A stretch of 61,966 nt of DNA from Bacteriovoracia bacterium (GTDB lineage Bacteria > Bdellovibrionota > Bacteriovoracia > Bacteriovoracales > Bacteriovoracaceae): positions 1 through 61,966 of the forward strand of contig JAUIBX010000003.1 in NCBI GenBank assembly GCA_030427595.1, given 5' to 3'. Position numbers and translations under genes: made by a program. This document shows, piece by piece, positions 1-8,367 of this stretch. The notes under the pieces are model-generated. The model worked only from the letters and a program-made list of their open reading frames with translations, was not told where the DNA came from and made no database searches. Each line of letters opens with the position of its first letter. The first letter of the stretch is position 1.

Positions 1-114
1 CCGAAGTCCGCGAGGGCCAAGGCCGACAAAGTTCTCGATGGTGATCTTGATGGTTACATGGACTCTTTTTTGAGGTGGACAGCTCAAGGTGATGTGGAGG
101 AAAGCGAAGCGTGA
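1..114 (+). CDS. 3' end of an unidentified gene (5' cut by window edge)
   Basis: An open frame enters from the left edge and ends at TGA 112-114, encoding 37 residues that finish in an acidic tail (GDVEESEA). The stop overlaps the GTG start of the next gene in a GTGA arrangement, which is typical of translational coupling and is the main reason to believe that it is coding. Too little is left to name a family. Confidence 0.55.
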   Translation, partial: PKSARAKADKVLDGDLDGYMDSFLRWTAQGDVEESEA

Positions 115-1316
115 AGGTCTTTTCCTCCTTTTCCAAAACATTGATTTGGGACCGATCGAACCTGCGCTTTGCCATTGGTGTGTGGTTAGGTCTTTCTTTT
201 TCTATCGCTGTCATCCTAAGTACTGCAGGTCTCATGGATGGCTTTGTTACCTCCATGAAGCAAGGCTTAAGCCAAAATAATGGTGACCTTCACTTTTACT
301 CAAGAAGTGGATTTTTTAAGCTTGATAAGGAAGTAAAAGAGGCCATAGCAGACCTTGGTGTAACCGATATGGCCAAAATTGTAGAATCCCAGGCTTTTCT
401 CGTTATTGAAGGTCAATCAAAAGGGGTTGCTGTAAAGGGAGTTGATGGTGAGTCGTTTTCTCAGCTTACCGGAAAAGATATTCGACCCGGAAAAGGTCAA
501 ATCCTTATAGGGAGTGAGCTTGCCAAAGTCATGTCTTTAAAGGCCGGTGATGAGGTGGTGCTTGTCTTGGCTAAGGGCAATGAGAGTATGCAAGGCCTTC
601 CTCTTTTAAAGAAGCTAACGATTCAAGATATTATTCACCATGGAATTTATGAAAAAGATTTACGCTTTGCTTATATGAGGCGAACAGATCTCGCGGGGGT
701 TTTGGGTGTTAACGATAAGATTAATATGGTCGCTCTCAACTTACCGGCAAAGTATGATGATGCCACCCTAGAAAAGAGAGAAGATATTATTGGGGACTAT
801 CTCTTTAAGCTGGAAGATATTCTTGGGATTGATTTTCGGGTAAAACCTTATTGGTACGATTTTAGTTCACTTCTTGAGGCGGTAGAAATTGAGAAGTTTA
901 CGATTGGCCTCATTCTCCAGATTATTGTGGTGATCTCGATTTTCAATGTTCTTTCTTTTATTACATTCTTAAATGAAAAGAAGTCTCGTGAAGTTTTTCT
1001 TTTTCAGGCCCTCGGCTTAAGTGCGAAGGCGTTGAGAAAATCTTGGTTGTATCTGGTGGTTCTCTTGTGGGGAGCTTCTTGTCTTTTTTCCTTAGTTTTT
1101 GTTTTTATCTTTGATCTTCTTTTGCAAAAACTGCCCCTCTTTAGTCTTCCTGGGGATGTCTATCACTTAGGACGACTTAGCCTCTCCTTAGAATTAAGTG
1201 ATTATTTACTTGTTTTCTTTAGCGCACTCTTTTGGCTCATTATTATTGTGGCCTTTTCTCTCTACCGTATGAATAAGCGCTCTATTCTCTATGGACTACG
1301 TAAGGAGTTTTCCTAA
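111..1316 (+). CDS. lolC: LolC/LolE-type lipoprotein-releasing ABC permease
   Basis: This is a 401-residue FtsX/MacB-type permease: a first membrane segment at about residues 23-45, a large periplasmic domain to about 260, then three more segments (about 262-285, 313-340, 365-388). That is the topology of LolC/LolE, which with LolD extracts lipoproteins from the inner membrane. The ATPase gene follows with a one-base overlap (TAATG). Only one permease is present, so it may work as a homodimer as LolF-type proteins do; a second copy elsewhere cannot be excluded. The GTG start overlaps the upstream stop. Assignment rests on topology and partner gene. Confidence 0.85.
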   Translation: MKVFSSFSKTLIWDRSNLRFAIGVWLGLSFSIAVILSTAGLMDGFVTSMKQGLSQNNGDLHFYSRSGFFKLDKEVKEAIADLGVTDMAKIVESQAFLVIEGQSKGVAVKGVDGESFSQLTGKDIRPGKGQILIGSELAKVMSLKAGDEVVLVLAKGNESMQGLPLLKKLTIQDIIHHGIYEKDLRFAYMRRTDLAGVLGVNDKINMVALNLPAKYDDATLEKREDIIGDYLFKLEDILGIDFRVKPYWYDFSSLLEAVEIEKFTIGLILQIIVVISIFNVLSFITFLNEKKSREVFLFQALGLSAKALRKSWLYLVVLLWGASCLFSLVFVFIFDLLLQKLPLFSLPGDVYHLGRLSLSLELSDYLLVFFSALFWLIIIVAFSLYRMNKRSILYGLRKEFS

Positions 1317-2026
1317 TGAGCTTAGTTGAAATTAAAAATGTATCTAAGAAGTATGGGCACCAGTATGCCTTAAAAGATTTATCCCTAAATCTGGAGGACA
1401 ATAGTCAGTATGCGATTTTAGGGGCATCAGGATCTGGTAAGTCGACGCTTCTTTACCTCATGGGTGGACTTGATCGCGCCGATGAGGGGGAGGTTTTGAT
1501 TGATGGTCTGGCCCTTAATAAACTCAATGATGAGCAAATGGCCGATTACCGTAACTCGCGTATTGGATTCATCTTTCAATTTCACTTCCTATTACCCAGT
1601 TTAAATTGTCTCAAAAATATTCTCTTACCAGCAGAGATTGGCGGTCATAAAGTTGCACCAATTAAAAAGCGCTCCCTCGAGTTGGTGGAGCACCTAGGAA
1701 TAACCCACTGCTTAAAAAAGTTTCCTTATCAACTCTCTGGAGGGGAGCAGCAAAGAGTAAATATTGTGCGGGCATTAAGCCTTAAGCCTCAGATTCTTTT
1801 GTGCGACGAGCCCACAGGTAACCTGGATTCTGATAACTCTAAAAAAGTAACTCAATTGCTTAAGTCTTTATCTAAGGAGTTTGGCTCCACTTTGGCCGTG
1901 GTTACCCATGACCCTGCTGTGGCGCAACAGTTCGATCAAAAGTTTATGCTTAAAGACGGTCAACTGGTAAATGATGCTGGAAGACAAGGCGGTGACTCCG
2001 TGCCTCCAGCACCTCCAGAAATTTAA
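1316..2026 (+). CDS. lolD: LolD lipoprotein-release ABC ATPase
   Basis: This 236-residue ABC ATPase has Walker A GASGSGKST at 36-44, Q-loop FQFH near 88, signature LSGGEQQR at 140-147, Walker B LLCDEP at 161-166 and the H-loop histidine at 198. It belongs to the MacB/LolD group (GEQQRVNIVRAL, EPTGNLD) and powers lipoprotein release with the permease encoded just upstream. A hairpin with a T-rich tail lies about 70 bases after the stop, so the lol pair may be a separate transcript from bamA. Confidence 0.9.
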   Translation: MSLVEIKNVSKKYGHQYALKDLSLNLEDNSQYAILGASGSGKSTLLYLMGGLDRADEGEVLIDGLALNKLNDEQMADYRNSRIGFIFQFHFLLPSLNCLKNILLPAEIGGHKVAPIKKRSLELVEHLGITHCLKKFPYQLSGGEQQRVNIVRALSLKPQILLCDEPTGNLDSDNSKKVTQLLKSLSKEFGSTLAVVTHDPAVAQQFDQKFMLKDGQLVNDAGRQGGDSVPPAPPEI

Positions 2027-2035
2027 CTCTCTGGA

Positions 2036-2064
2036 TTGTAATACCCTGCTATTATTGATATTTT
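2036..2064 (+). promoter_or_regulatory. Candidate sigma-70 promoter ahead of bamA
   Basis: TTGTAA (2036-2041) and TATTTT (2059-2064) are separated by 17 bases. This would start a transcript that includes the hairpin at 2099-2117 in the bamA leader. The match is moderate and was found by eye only. Confidence 0.35.
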
Positions 2065-2098
2065 CCTATTTCAGAGTTTTTTCCTAAAGCTTCCAAAG

Positions 2099-2123
2099 TG
2101 GCGGTAAGGAACCGCCATCTTTT
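2099..2123 (+). terminator. Hairpin with T-rich tail between lolD and bamA
   Basis: Perfect 7-bp stem TGGCGGT / ACCGCCA with loop AAGGA, followed by TCTTTT. It can terminate the lol transcript, or act as a leader hairpin for bamA because the bamA ribosome-binding site follows ten bases later. Confidence 0.55.
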
Positions 2124-2143
2124 ATGAACAACAAGGATAGTCG

Positions 2144-4471
2144 TTGACCTCAGGCAAGATTCGATCGCAAAGCATTCATGAAACCAAGCGAAGATCAGTT
2201 TTGCTAAACGTCTTCTTCATTTTTTGTTGCTACCTCTGGGTATCCTTTTCTTTTGCTATAGATGATCTTGGTCCTCGTCGTAATCTTTTTAAAATTCAAG
2301 GTATCGACATTAAAGGGGTGAAGAAGGTTGAAAAGGAAGCGATCTTAGAAAAGATCGGTGCTCGTAAGGGAATGGTTTTAGATAATTACCTTCTTAAAAA
2401 AGACATTGAGAAAATTTACGCCCTTAAATACTTTGAGTCAGTTGAGGGGCATCTTGAAAAGAGAAAGGGAAAGAACTTTCTGGTCTACATCGTAAAAGAG
2501 AAGCCCATCATTACTAATATTCTCTTTGAAGGGAATAATGAAATTGATGTGGATGATCTCACCGCCAATCTCAAGTCTAAAGAGTATGCCATCCTAGATG
2601 TTAATACGATTCAAAATGACGTGGACTCCATTCAAAAGCAGTACGAAGAAAAAGGATTCTATCTTGCTAAAGTGACCTATGAGCTTCGTAAGGTGAATGA
2701 GGAAAACGTAGAACTTGTTTTCAAAGTCAGAGAGTATGAAAAGGTTCTTGTTAAAAATGTAACCTTCTTGGGGAATAAGGCCTTTTCCGACCAAGAGTTG
2801 AAAGACATTATGGAGACCCGTGAAGAAGGTCTCTTCTCTATCATGTCGGGAAGTGGAAACTTTAAGGAGTTTAACTTTCAAACTGATATTGAACGAATAA
2901 AGTACTTTTATAAAACCAAAGGTTACCTTCAGGTCAATGTCGGGACTCCTGAGATTACAGTTTCTGAAGATAAGAAATGGGTTTTTATTACATTAAAAAT
3001 TACGGAAGGCCCCCAATTTTCCGTTAATGAAATCTTTTTCCAAGGTGAAGTCCTCTTTCCTGAAGAAGAGCTTAAAGACAAAATTGAGCTTAAGGCCGGA
3101 AATATCTATTCAGAAGAGCTCTTAAGAAAAGATATTCAAGTCCTCACAGAAATGTATCAGGACAAGGGTTACGCCTTTGCCAACGTTTTACGTACCTTAA
3201 AAGTTGTTCCTGGAGAAAATAAGGTCAATGTAGAGTTCTCCTTTGAAAAAGGGAAAATAGCCTACTTTGGTAAGATTTCGGTGAAGGGAAATACCAAGAC
3301 GAGGGATAAGGTTGTTCGTCGAGAGCTTTTTATTCGTGAGGGCATGAAGTTCTCTGGCTCTGCTCTAAGAAAATCTAAAGAAGCTGTTAACCGCTTGGGC
3401 TTTTTTGAGCCCAACTCTGTTCTCTTCAATACTGTCTCACCTAAAGGAAAAGACGACGTTCTTGATGTTGAAATTCAAGTGAAAGAGAGAAACACTGGTC
3501 AGATTAGTCTTGGGGCCGGTTACTCGACAGCGACAGGTGGCTTTCTTCAGGCTTCGATTGCTCAAAATAATTTTAGGGGTCTGGGTCAAAACCTTTCTTT
3601 CTCTCTATCCCTCTCTGGGGTTCAAAAGACCTTTAATCTAGGCTTTACCGAGCCTTACCTTCTTGATTCTCGCTGGACTGCTGGTGGTGATATTTTCCAG
3701 ACAGAAAACGCCAACTCAGACTTTTTTACCTTTAAGAGAAAAGGCTTGAACTTAAGAGTTGGTTATCCGATTCAAGATTTTACGCGACTCTTTGTGACTT
3801 ATAAGTACGAGGATACGGAAATTAGTAATACGCAAGACCCTACACTTAATACTGTAATTGAAAATGGGGTCGCCTCTTCCATTAGGTTCTCTCTAATTAG
3901 GGACCTAAGAGATAATGCCTTTGAGCCAAGTAAAGGTTACTTTCTCTCTGCTGCAACAGAGTACACTGGTCTAGGCTTTGAGAAGAAGTGGTGGAAAAAT
4001 GAATTTGATGGCCGTTTATACCATCGAGTTTACGGGGACCTGGTTTTCAGAAGTCGCCTCTTTGCCAGTCACCTAACGAAGATTGATCCTAGGCCCATTC
4101 CACGTTCCGAAAAGTTTGCGCTTGGTGGGGCGAGAAACCTGCGAGGTTACGATATTGAAGGTGTGGGTCCTTTCCAAAATATCACTCTTGCTAATGGCAC
4201 TATTAGGCCAGTTAACCAGCGTGGTCTCTTCTCCACTTTTGCTACCATTGAATTTGAACATCCACTAGCTCGAGAAGCTGGACTAAAATGGGTGGTTTTT
4301 GCTGATGCAGGGCATGCTGGTGATGTGGATCAGTTTAAACTTTATAGAGATTATGGTTTTGGTTTTCGTTGGTTTTCACCCATTGGAGTGCTGCGCTTTG
4401 AGTTCGGTTACCCATGGGGTGATGAGGGACAAGGTAGCCAATTCCATTTTGATATAGGACAATTATTTTAA
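2144..4471 (+). CDS. bamA: BamA outer-membrane protein assembly factor
   Basis: At 775 residues this matches BamA: a signal segment (about 17-39), a chain of POTRA domains to about residue 440 (repeated 'GxxY....l..D...i...Y...GY' units) and a C-terminal 16-strand barrel. The loop-6 RGF/Y motif is visible as LRGYD. BamA inserts beta-barrel proteins into the outer membrane. The TTG start is supported by AAGGA at 2133-2137, six bases upstream. The skp gene follows at once, the classic bamA-skp-lpxD-fabZ-lpxA order of Gram-negative bacteria. Confidence 0.95.
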   Translation: MTSGKIRSQSIHETKRRSVLLNVFFIFCCYLWVSFSFAIDDLGPRRNLFKIQGIDIKGVKKVEKEAILEKIGARKGMVLDNYLLKKDIEKIYALKYFESVEGHLEKRKGKNFLVYIVKEKPIITNILFEGNNEIDVDDLTANLKSKEYAILDVNTIQNDVDSIQKQYEEKGFYLAKVTYELRKVNEENVELVFKVREYEKVLVKNVTFLGNKAFSDQELKDIMETREEGLFSIMSGSGNFKEFNFQTDIERIKYFYKTKGYLQVNVGTPEITVSEDKKWVFITLKITEGPQFSVNEIFFQGEVLFPEEELKDKIELKAGNIYSEELLRKDIQVLTEMYQDKGYAFANVLRTLKVVPGENKVNVEFSFEKGKIAYFGKISVKGNTKTRDKVVRRELFIREGMKFSGSALRKSKEAVNRLGFFEPNSVLFNTVSPKGKDDVLDVEIQVKERNTGQISLGAGYSTATGGFLQASIAQNNFRGLGQNLSFSLSLSGVQKTFNLGFTEPYLLDSRWTAGGDIFQTENANSDFFTFKRKGLNLRVGYPIQDFTRLFVTYKYEDTEISNTQDPTLNTVIENGVASSIRFSLIRDLRDNAFEPSKGYFLSAATEYTGLGFEKKWWKNEFDGRLYHRVYGDLVFRSRLFASHLTKIDPRPIPRSEKFALGGARNLRGYDIEGVGPFQNITLANGTIRPVNQRGLFSTFATIEFEHPLAREAGLKWVVFADAGHAGDVDQFKLYRDYGFGFRWFSPIGVLRFEFGYPWGDEGQGSQFHFDIGQLF

Positions 4472-4491
4472 ATAACCCTTCAGGAGTGTTT

Positions 4492-4989
4492 ATGAAAAAA
4501 GGTCTCATTTTTGCCATCGCCATGGCCCTGTCATTCTCAGTCGCAGCAGCCAAAATCGCAAAGGTTGATGTTCAAAAGGTTCTCCTTACTGTCGATGAAG
4601 GTAAGAAAGTTCGTGCAACTTTAAAGAAGAAATTTGATGAAAAACAAAAAATCATCAAGAGCGAAGAAGATAAAATCCGCAAAATGCAAAAGGATTTTCA
4701 AAAGCAAAGTCTTGTTATGAATGATAAGGCCAAGGTTAAGAAGCAGAAGGAAATTGAAAAGAACATCATGGCCCTTCAGCAAAAGACGATGACTTTTCAA
4801 CAAGAGATCCAAAAAGAAGAAAATAAACTTAAGAAGCCTATTCTAGAGAAGGTCCGCAAGGTTATCGAGAATATCTCTAAGAGGGGTGGTTACGATATGG
4901 TATTTGAGGTTTCAACCTCACCCATTTACGTAAAAGAGGTTACAGACATCACTAAAGACGTGGTGAGCTCTTACAATAAGATGAAGTAA
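4492..4989 (+). CDS. skp: Skp/OmpH periplasmic chaperone
   Basis: This 165-residue protein has a cleavable signal peptide (MKKGLIFAIAMALS...AAA) and a long Lys/Glu-rich coiled coil from about residue 50 to 130, the tentacle architecture of Skp/OmpH. It should hold unfolded outer-membrane proteins for BamA, encoded immediately upstream. I place the start at ATG 4492 rather than GTG 4486: AGGAG at 4482-4486 is then six bases upstream and the signal peptide begins MKK. A strong hairpin follows the stop. Confidence 0.9.
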   Translation: MKKGLIFAIAMALSFSVAAAKIAKVDVQKVLLTVDEGKKVRATLKKKFDEKQKIIKSEEDKIRKMQKDFQKQSLVMNDKAKVKKQKEIEKNIMALQQKTMTFQQEIQKEENKLKKPILEKVRKVIENISKRGGYDMVFEVSTSPIYVKEVTDITKDVVSSYNKMK

Positions 4990-5018
4990 CCCTAAATAAA
5001 ATTGAATGCTTTATGGAG

Positions 5019-5042
5019 AAGGGGGAACGGTGGTTCCCCTTT
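5019..5042 (+). terminator. Hairpin terminator/attenuator after skp
   Basis: Stem AAGGGGGAAC / GTTCCCCTTT (one G-U pair) with loop GGTG at 5029-5032, followed by GTCTATT. It sits in the skp-lpxD gap and would reduce read-through into lpxD. It also argues against an lpxD start at 5006, which would place the hairpin inside coding sequence. Confidence 0.6.
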
Positions 5043-5074
5043 GTCTATTAAGGGCCATAAGAAAAGGTGGTGCT

Positions 5075-6097
5075 GTGAAAGGTTCTCAATTAAAAAACTA
5101 TCTTAAAGATTTTGAGTTAGGTGGCTCCCAAAAATCTTTTGAAGACTACGACTTCCATACTATATGCGATCGCCACTCTATAGGCTCTGGTAAAATCTAC
5201 TTCTGTGGTCATAAGAAGTTTTGGTTACCTCTTTTGGAAAATGGAGAGAAAGACCTTCTGGTCATCTTTGATAAGAAGTACTTTGAATCAAATAAGGAAA
5301 AGTTTGAAGGAGAGCATGAGAAGTTCTCTTTTTGGGGAACTGTGGAAAATGCTCCTTTGAGTATGTCTTTTCTCTCAAAGCCTTTTTATGATCTTCATAC
5401 TGAGAGTGACAATGATGAGGTTGATGGCCGCCAGATGGGAACTTGTGATGTCCACCCCAGTGCTGTGATTGCTCAAAATGTTTTCCTCGGTGCGAATGTC
5501 AAAGTAGAAAAAGATGTAAAGATATATCCCGGTACTGTGGTCAGCTCTCATAGCATAGTTGGTGAAGGCTCTATTCTCTATCCCAATGTAACCTTGATGC
5601 CACGTACATCCCTTGGAAAGAATTGTCGCATCCATAGTGGAACCGTCGTTGGTTCAGATGGATTTGGTTATAATTTTGATAGTGGAGTCCACCATAAGGT
5701 GTGGCACTTTGGTGGTGTGACTATTGGGGATAATGTCGAAATAGGATCAAATGTCTGTGTTGACCAAGGGACTTTTAGCCCTACTAAGATTGGTTCTGGC
5801 TCCAAGATCGATAATCAAGTACAGGTCGCCCATAACGTTAATATGGGTGATGGGGTTATTCTCTGTGGTCAAGCTGGTCTTGCCGGCTCTTCGAGTGTTG
5901 GTAACTTCACTGTCTTTGGTGGTGGAGCTAGGCTCGCTCCAGATACATCAGTAGGAAATGGATGCCAAATCGGAGGCAATGCTGGTGTGACAACCGATCA
6001 GGATGATGGCGCTATTGTAGCTGGTTTTCCTGCTCGTCCAATTAAAGAATGGTTAAAAGGTGTCGCCTATCTAAGAAAGATGGCACTAAATAAGTAG
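5075..6097 (+). CDS. lpxD: LpxD, UDP-3-O-acylglucosamine N-acyltransferase
   Basis: LpxD adds the N-linked acyl chain in the third step of lipid A synthesis. Residues from about 120 on show the left-handed beta-helix hexapeptide pattern, ending in the C-terminal region PARPIKEWLKGVAYLRKM. The catalytic-type histidine lies in QVAHNVNMGDG. Starting at GTG 5075 (AGGTGG four bases upstream) gives 340 residues, almost exactly the usual family length, whereas an earlier in-frame start at 5006 would run through a terminator hairpin. fabZ and lpxA follow closely. Confidence 0.92.
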   Translation: MKGSQLKNYLKDFELGGSQKSFEDYDFHTICDRHSIGSGKIYFCGHKKFWLPLLENGEKDLLVIFDKKYFESNKEKFEGEHEKFSFWGTVENAPLSMSFLSKPFYDLHTESDNDEVDGRQMGTCDVHPSAVIAQNVFLGANVKVEKDVKIYPGTVVSSHSIVGEGSILYPNVTLMPRTSLGKNCRIHSGTVVGSDGFGYNFDSGVHHKVWHFGGVTIGDNVEIGSNVCVDQGTFSPTKIGSGSKIDNQVQVAHNVNMGDGVILCGQAGLAGSSSVGNFTVFGGGARLAPDTSVGNGCQIGGNAGVTTDQDDGAIVAGFPARPIKEWLKGVAYLRKMALNK

Positions 6098-6108
6098 TTG
6101 AGGTTACT

Positions 6109-6612
6109 GTGAATATTGGAATTGAAGAAGTTAAAGAGTTTTTACCCCATAGATACCCTTTTCTCTTCGTTGATAAGATCAACGATATCGTTTTGAGAGA
6201 GGACCTTGATGAAAAGGAAAACTATGACGTCAAGGATGTCGTGGGAGGAAAAGTTTTTGGTAGTTATAGAACGAAACCAGATCATGTCATTTTTGAAGGC
6301 CACTTCCCAGGAAACCCCATCCTTCCTGGAGTTGTTCAAATAGAGATGATGGCGCAATTTTCATCTTTTGCTTTTATGAAAATTCATCCCAACTGGAGAG
6401 AACTGACAATGGAAGTTATGCTCCTAGGAGTGAACTCTTCTAAGTTTAGAAAGCCCATCTTTCCCGATATGGACTTAGAAATTGTTACTGAGTGTGAAAA
6501 GGTGAGAGGACCTTTCATGACGAATAACTGTGTGATTCGCCACAATGGTGAGGTCATGTCGGAGGCTTCTGTATTGGCCACTGTTAAGTTTAGTAAAAAA
6601 GAGAAGGAATAA
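6109..6612 (+). CDS. fabZ: FabZ, 3-hydroxyacyl-ACP dehydratase
   Basis: FabZ dehydrates 3-hydroxyacyl-ACP and thereby competes with lipid A acylation for the same substrate, which explains its place among the lpx genes. The signature is clear: LPHRYPFLFVDKI near the N terminus, the active-site His in GHFPGNPILPGV and the Glu in QIEMMAQ. At 167 residues it is a little longer than usual because of a charged insert (about residues 28-50, REDLDEKENYDVKDV) between the first helix and the hot-dog core. It starts at GTG 6109 and ends two bases before lpxA. Confidence 0.92.
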   Translation: MNIGIEEVKEFLPHRYPFLFVDKINDIVLREDLDEKENYDVKDVVGGKVFGSYRTKPDHVIFEGHFPGNPILPGVVQIEMMAQFSSFAFMKIHPNWRELTMEVMLLGVNSSKFRKPIFPDMDLEIVTECEKVRGPFMTNNCVIRHNGEVMSEASVLATVKFSKKEKE

Positions 6613-6614
6613 GT

Positions 6615-7409
6615 ATGGAAGCATCAATTCATGAAACTGCCATTGTCGATCCTGAGGCACAATTAGGGGAAGGGGTTGTTGTCGGTCCTTACTCAATTAT
6701 CGGTCCTCACGTAAAAGTAGGTAAGGACACAATTATTCACGCCCATGTAAAAATTGACGGCCACACAACCATAGGTGAGGGCAATGAATTTCATTCATTT
6801 TGTACGATTGGGGCACCTCCCCAAGACTTAACTTATAATAATGAGCCCACAGAAACGATTATCGGAAACCAAAATATTTTCAGAGAATATGTCAGTATTC
6901 ACCGTGGTACTCAAAAGGATCGTGGCAAAACAACTATTGAGAATAAAAACCTCTTTATGTCCTATGTCCATCTTGGACACGACGTTGAGTTTGGCAGTAG
7001 TTGTATAGTGGCCAACTCCACGAACTTTGCTGGGCACGTCAAAGTTGGCGATAAGGTTATCTTGGGAGGTGGCTGTAATATTTCTCAATTCGTAAGTCTA
7101 GGAACTGGTTCTTACCTTGGAGGAGCCTCGGCCATTGATAGAGATATTCCTACTTTTTGTACGGCCTATGGAAATAGAGTTCGTTTGAAAGGAATAAATA
7201 TTATCGGTCTTAGACGTAATGGTTACTCAAAACAGGAAATTACAGAGGTTGTCGACTTTTATCGTATGATGGAGGCAAACCCTCTAAGTCCTCGAGCTTT
7301 TGTAGATCATGATGAGCTTATGGAAGAATTTAAGGGCAATGCCATCATTGACCAAATGGTGAATGAAATTCGTAAGAGTGAAGTTGGTATTGCCCCTTTT
7401 ATGTCTTAA
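6615..7409 (+). CDS. lpxA: LpxA, UDP-GlcNAc (or UDP-GlcNAc3N) acyltransferase
   Basis: LpxA performs the first acylation of lipid A synthesis. The 264 residues comprise a hexapeptide beta-helix (1 to about 180) and a helical C-terminal domain; catalytic H122 lies in HLGHD and the KGINIIGLRRNGY segment is typical. One departure stands out: the segment normally reading VHQF in this family reads NISQF here (Ser157 replaces the usual His). A GnnA-like oxidoreductase follows 19 bases later, so the acceptor may be the 3-amino sugar nucleotide UDP-GlcNAc3N rather than UDP-GlcNAc. The acyltransferase call is firm; the acceptor is inference. Confidence 0.92.
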   Translation: MEASIHETAIVDPEAQLGEGVVVGPYSIIGPHVKVGKDTIIHAHVKIDGHTTIGEGNEFHSFCTIGAPPQDLTYNNEPTETIIGNQNIFREYVSIHRGTQKDRGKTTIENKNLFMSYVHLGHDVEFGSSCIVANSTNFAGHVKVGDKVILGGGCNISQFVSLGTGSYLGGASAIDRDIPTFCTAYGNRVRLKGINIIGLRRNGYSKQEITEVVDFYRMMEANPLSPRAFVDHDELMEEFKGNAIIDQMVNEIRKSEVGIAPFMS

Positions 7410-7428
7410 GAATTGAGAGGAGTTTGCA

Positions 7429-8367
7429 ATGATTAAAGTAGCTCTTTTGGGTTATGGCCACCTGGGAAAATGGCATGCGGACAAGATAATGGCCCTCGAT
7501 GAGGCGGAGCTTGTCGCTATTGTTGATCCCTCTCCAGAGACTGAAAAAAAGATCAAAGAGAAAAATATAAAAGCTCCGGTGTTTCAAAACCTTAGCGACT
7601 GTGATGTTGACTTTGATGCTGGGATTGTTGTCACTCCAACGAGCTTTCACTTCGAAATCTGCAAGGCACTCTTATCAAAAAATAAACATGTCTTTTGTGA
7701 AAAGCCGATGACCTCTACCTTTGAAGAGTCGCTTGAAATTGAAGCACTTGCTAAGGAAAAGGGAGTTGTCTTTCAAGTCGGCCATAGTGAGAGATTTCAC
7801 GCCATATGGGAGACAGTAAAGAAGAAGGATACCTACTTTGTCGGAAAGCCTCTCTTTCACCTAGAGAGACAAGCACCATTTAAGGGGCGTGCTACGGATG
7901 TGGATGTTGTTCAAGACCTCATGATTCATGACCTTGATATTCTTTTATATCTGACAGGAGAGATGCCTTTATCTGTTAGGGCCTTTGGGAAGAAAATCAG
8001 AACAGATAAGTGGGACTACGCCGAAGCTTATTTGGAATTTGCCTCAGGAGCTCATGCTGTCATTAAGGTAGGAAGGAATTACGTTGATGAAGTGAGAGAC
8101 TTCATCCTCACTAATGAAGCAGGAACGATTAAGGTTGACCTCTTTCAAAAAAACTTTAAAGAGGCCTCTGGTGGAGCTAAAAAGGACTTTGTTATCGAGC
8201 AAAGCTACGCTGCTCGTGATCACCTTCTTGAAGAACATAAGGTCTTCTATTCAGCTATAAAAGGTGAGAGCGAAAATTATGTTAATGCTACAGATGGTCG
8301 CTCAGCAGTTTTTCTGGTGGAAAAGGTTTTACAGGCCATTGAGTCTGGGAAAGAAGAGAAATGCTAG
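7429..8367 (+). CDS. Gfo/Idh/MocA oxidoreductase, GnnA candidate
   Basis: This 312-residue NAD(P)-dependent Gfo/Idh/MocA enzyme has a Rossmann GYGHLG at 8-13, the family EKP motif at 91-93 and the downstream D-x3-HD pattern with H167-D168. It sits between lpxA and lpxB and overlaps lpxB by seven bases. In Acidithiobacillus and Leptospira, GnnA, a member of this superfamily encoded near lpxA, oxidises the 3-OH of UDP-GlcNAc so that GnnB can transaminate it for 2,3-diamino lipid A. That role is my preferred reading. No GnnB aminotransferase lies next to it, so the symbol is withheld. Confidence 0.8.
   Translation: MIKVALLGYGHLGKWHADKIMALDEAELVAIVDPSPETEKKIKEKNIKAPVFQNLSDCDVDFDAGIVVTPTSFHFEICKALLSKNKHVFCEKPMTSTFEESLEIEALAKEKGVVFQVGHSERFHAIWETVKKKDTYFVGKPLFHLERQAPFKGRATDVDVVQDLMIHDLDILLYLTGEMPLSVRAFGKKIRTDKWDYAEAYLEFASGAHAVIKVGRNYVDEVRDFILTNEAGTIKVDLFQKNFKEASGGAKKDFVIEQSYAARDHLLEEHKVFYSAIKGESENYVNATDGRSAVFLVEKVLQAIESGKEEKC

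Noticed and set aside
188-190. RF1 tripeptide PKT (residues 188-190 of the prfA product) as a sign of altered stop-codon reading
   Set aside because: Pro and Thr are kept and the middle residue varies naturally among RF1 proteins, so recognition of UAA/UAG is expected to be normal.
2594-2881. Opposite-strand frame inside bamA
   Set aside because: It lies wholly inside a strongly supported gene and has no signal, domain or ribosome site.
5006-5074. Longer LpxD starting at 5006
   Set aside because: The extension runs through a terminator hairpin and makes the protein longer than the family; GTG 5075 gives the usual 340 residues.
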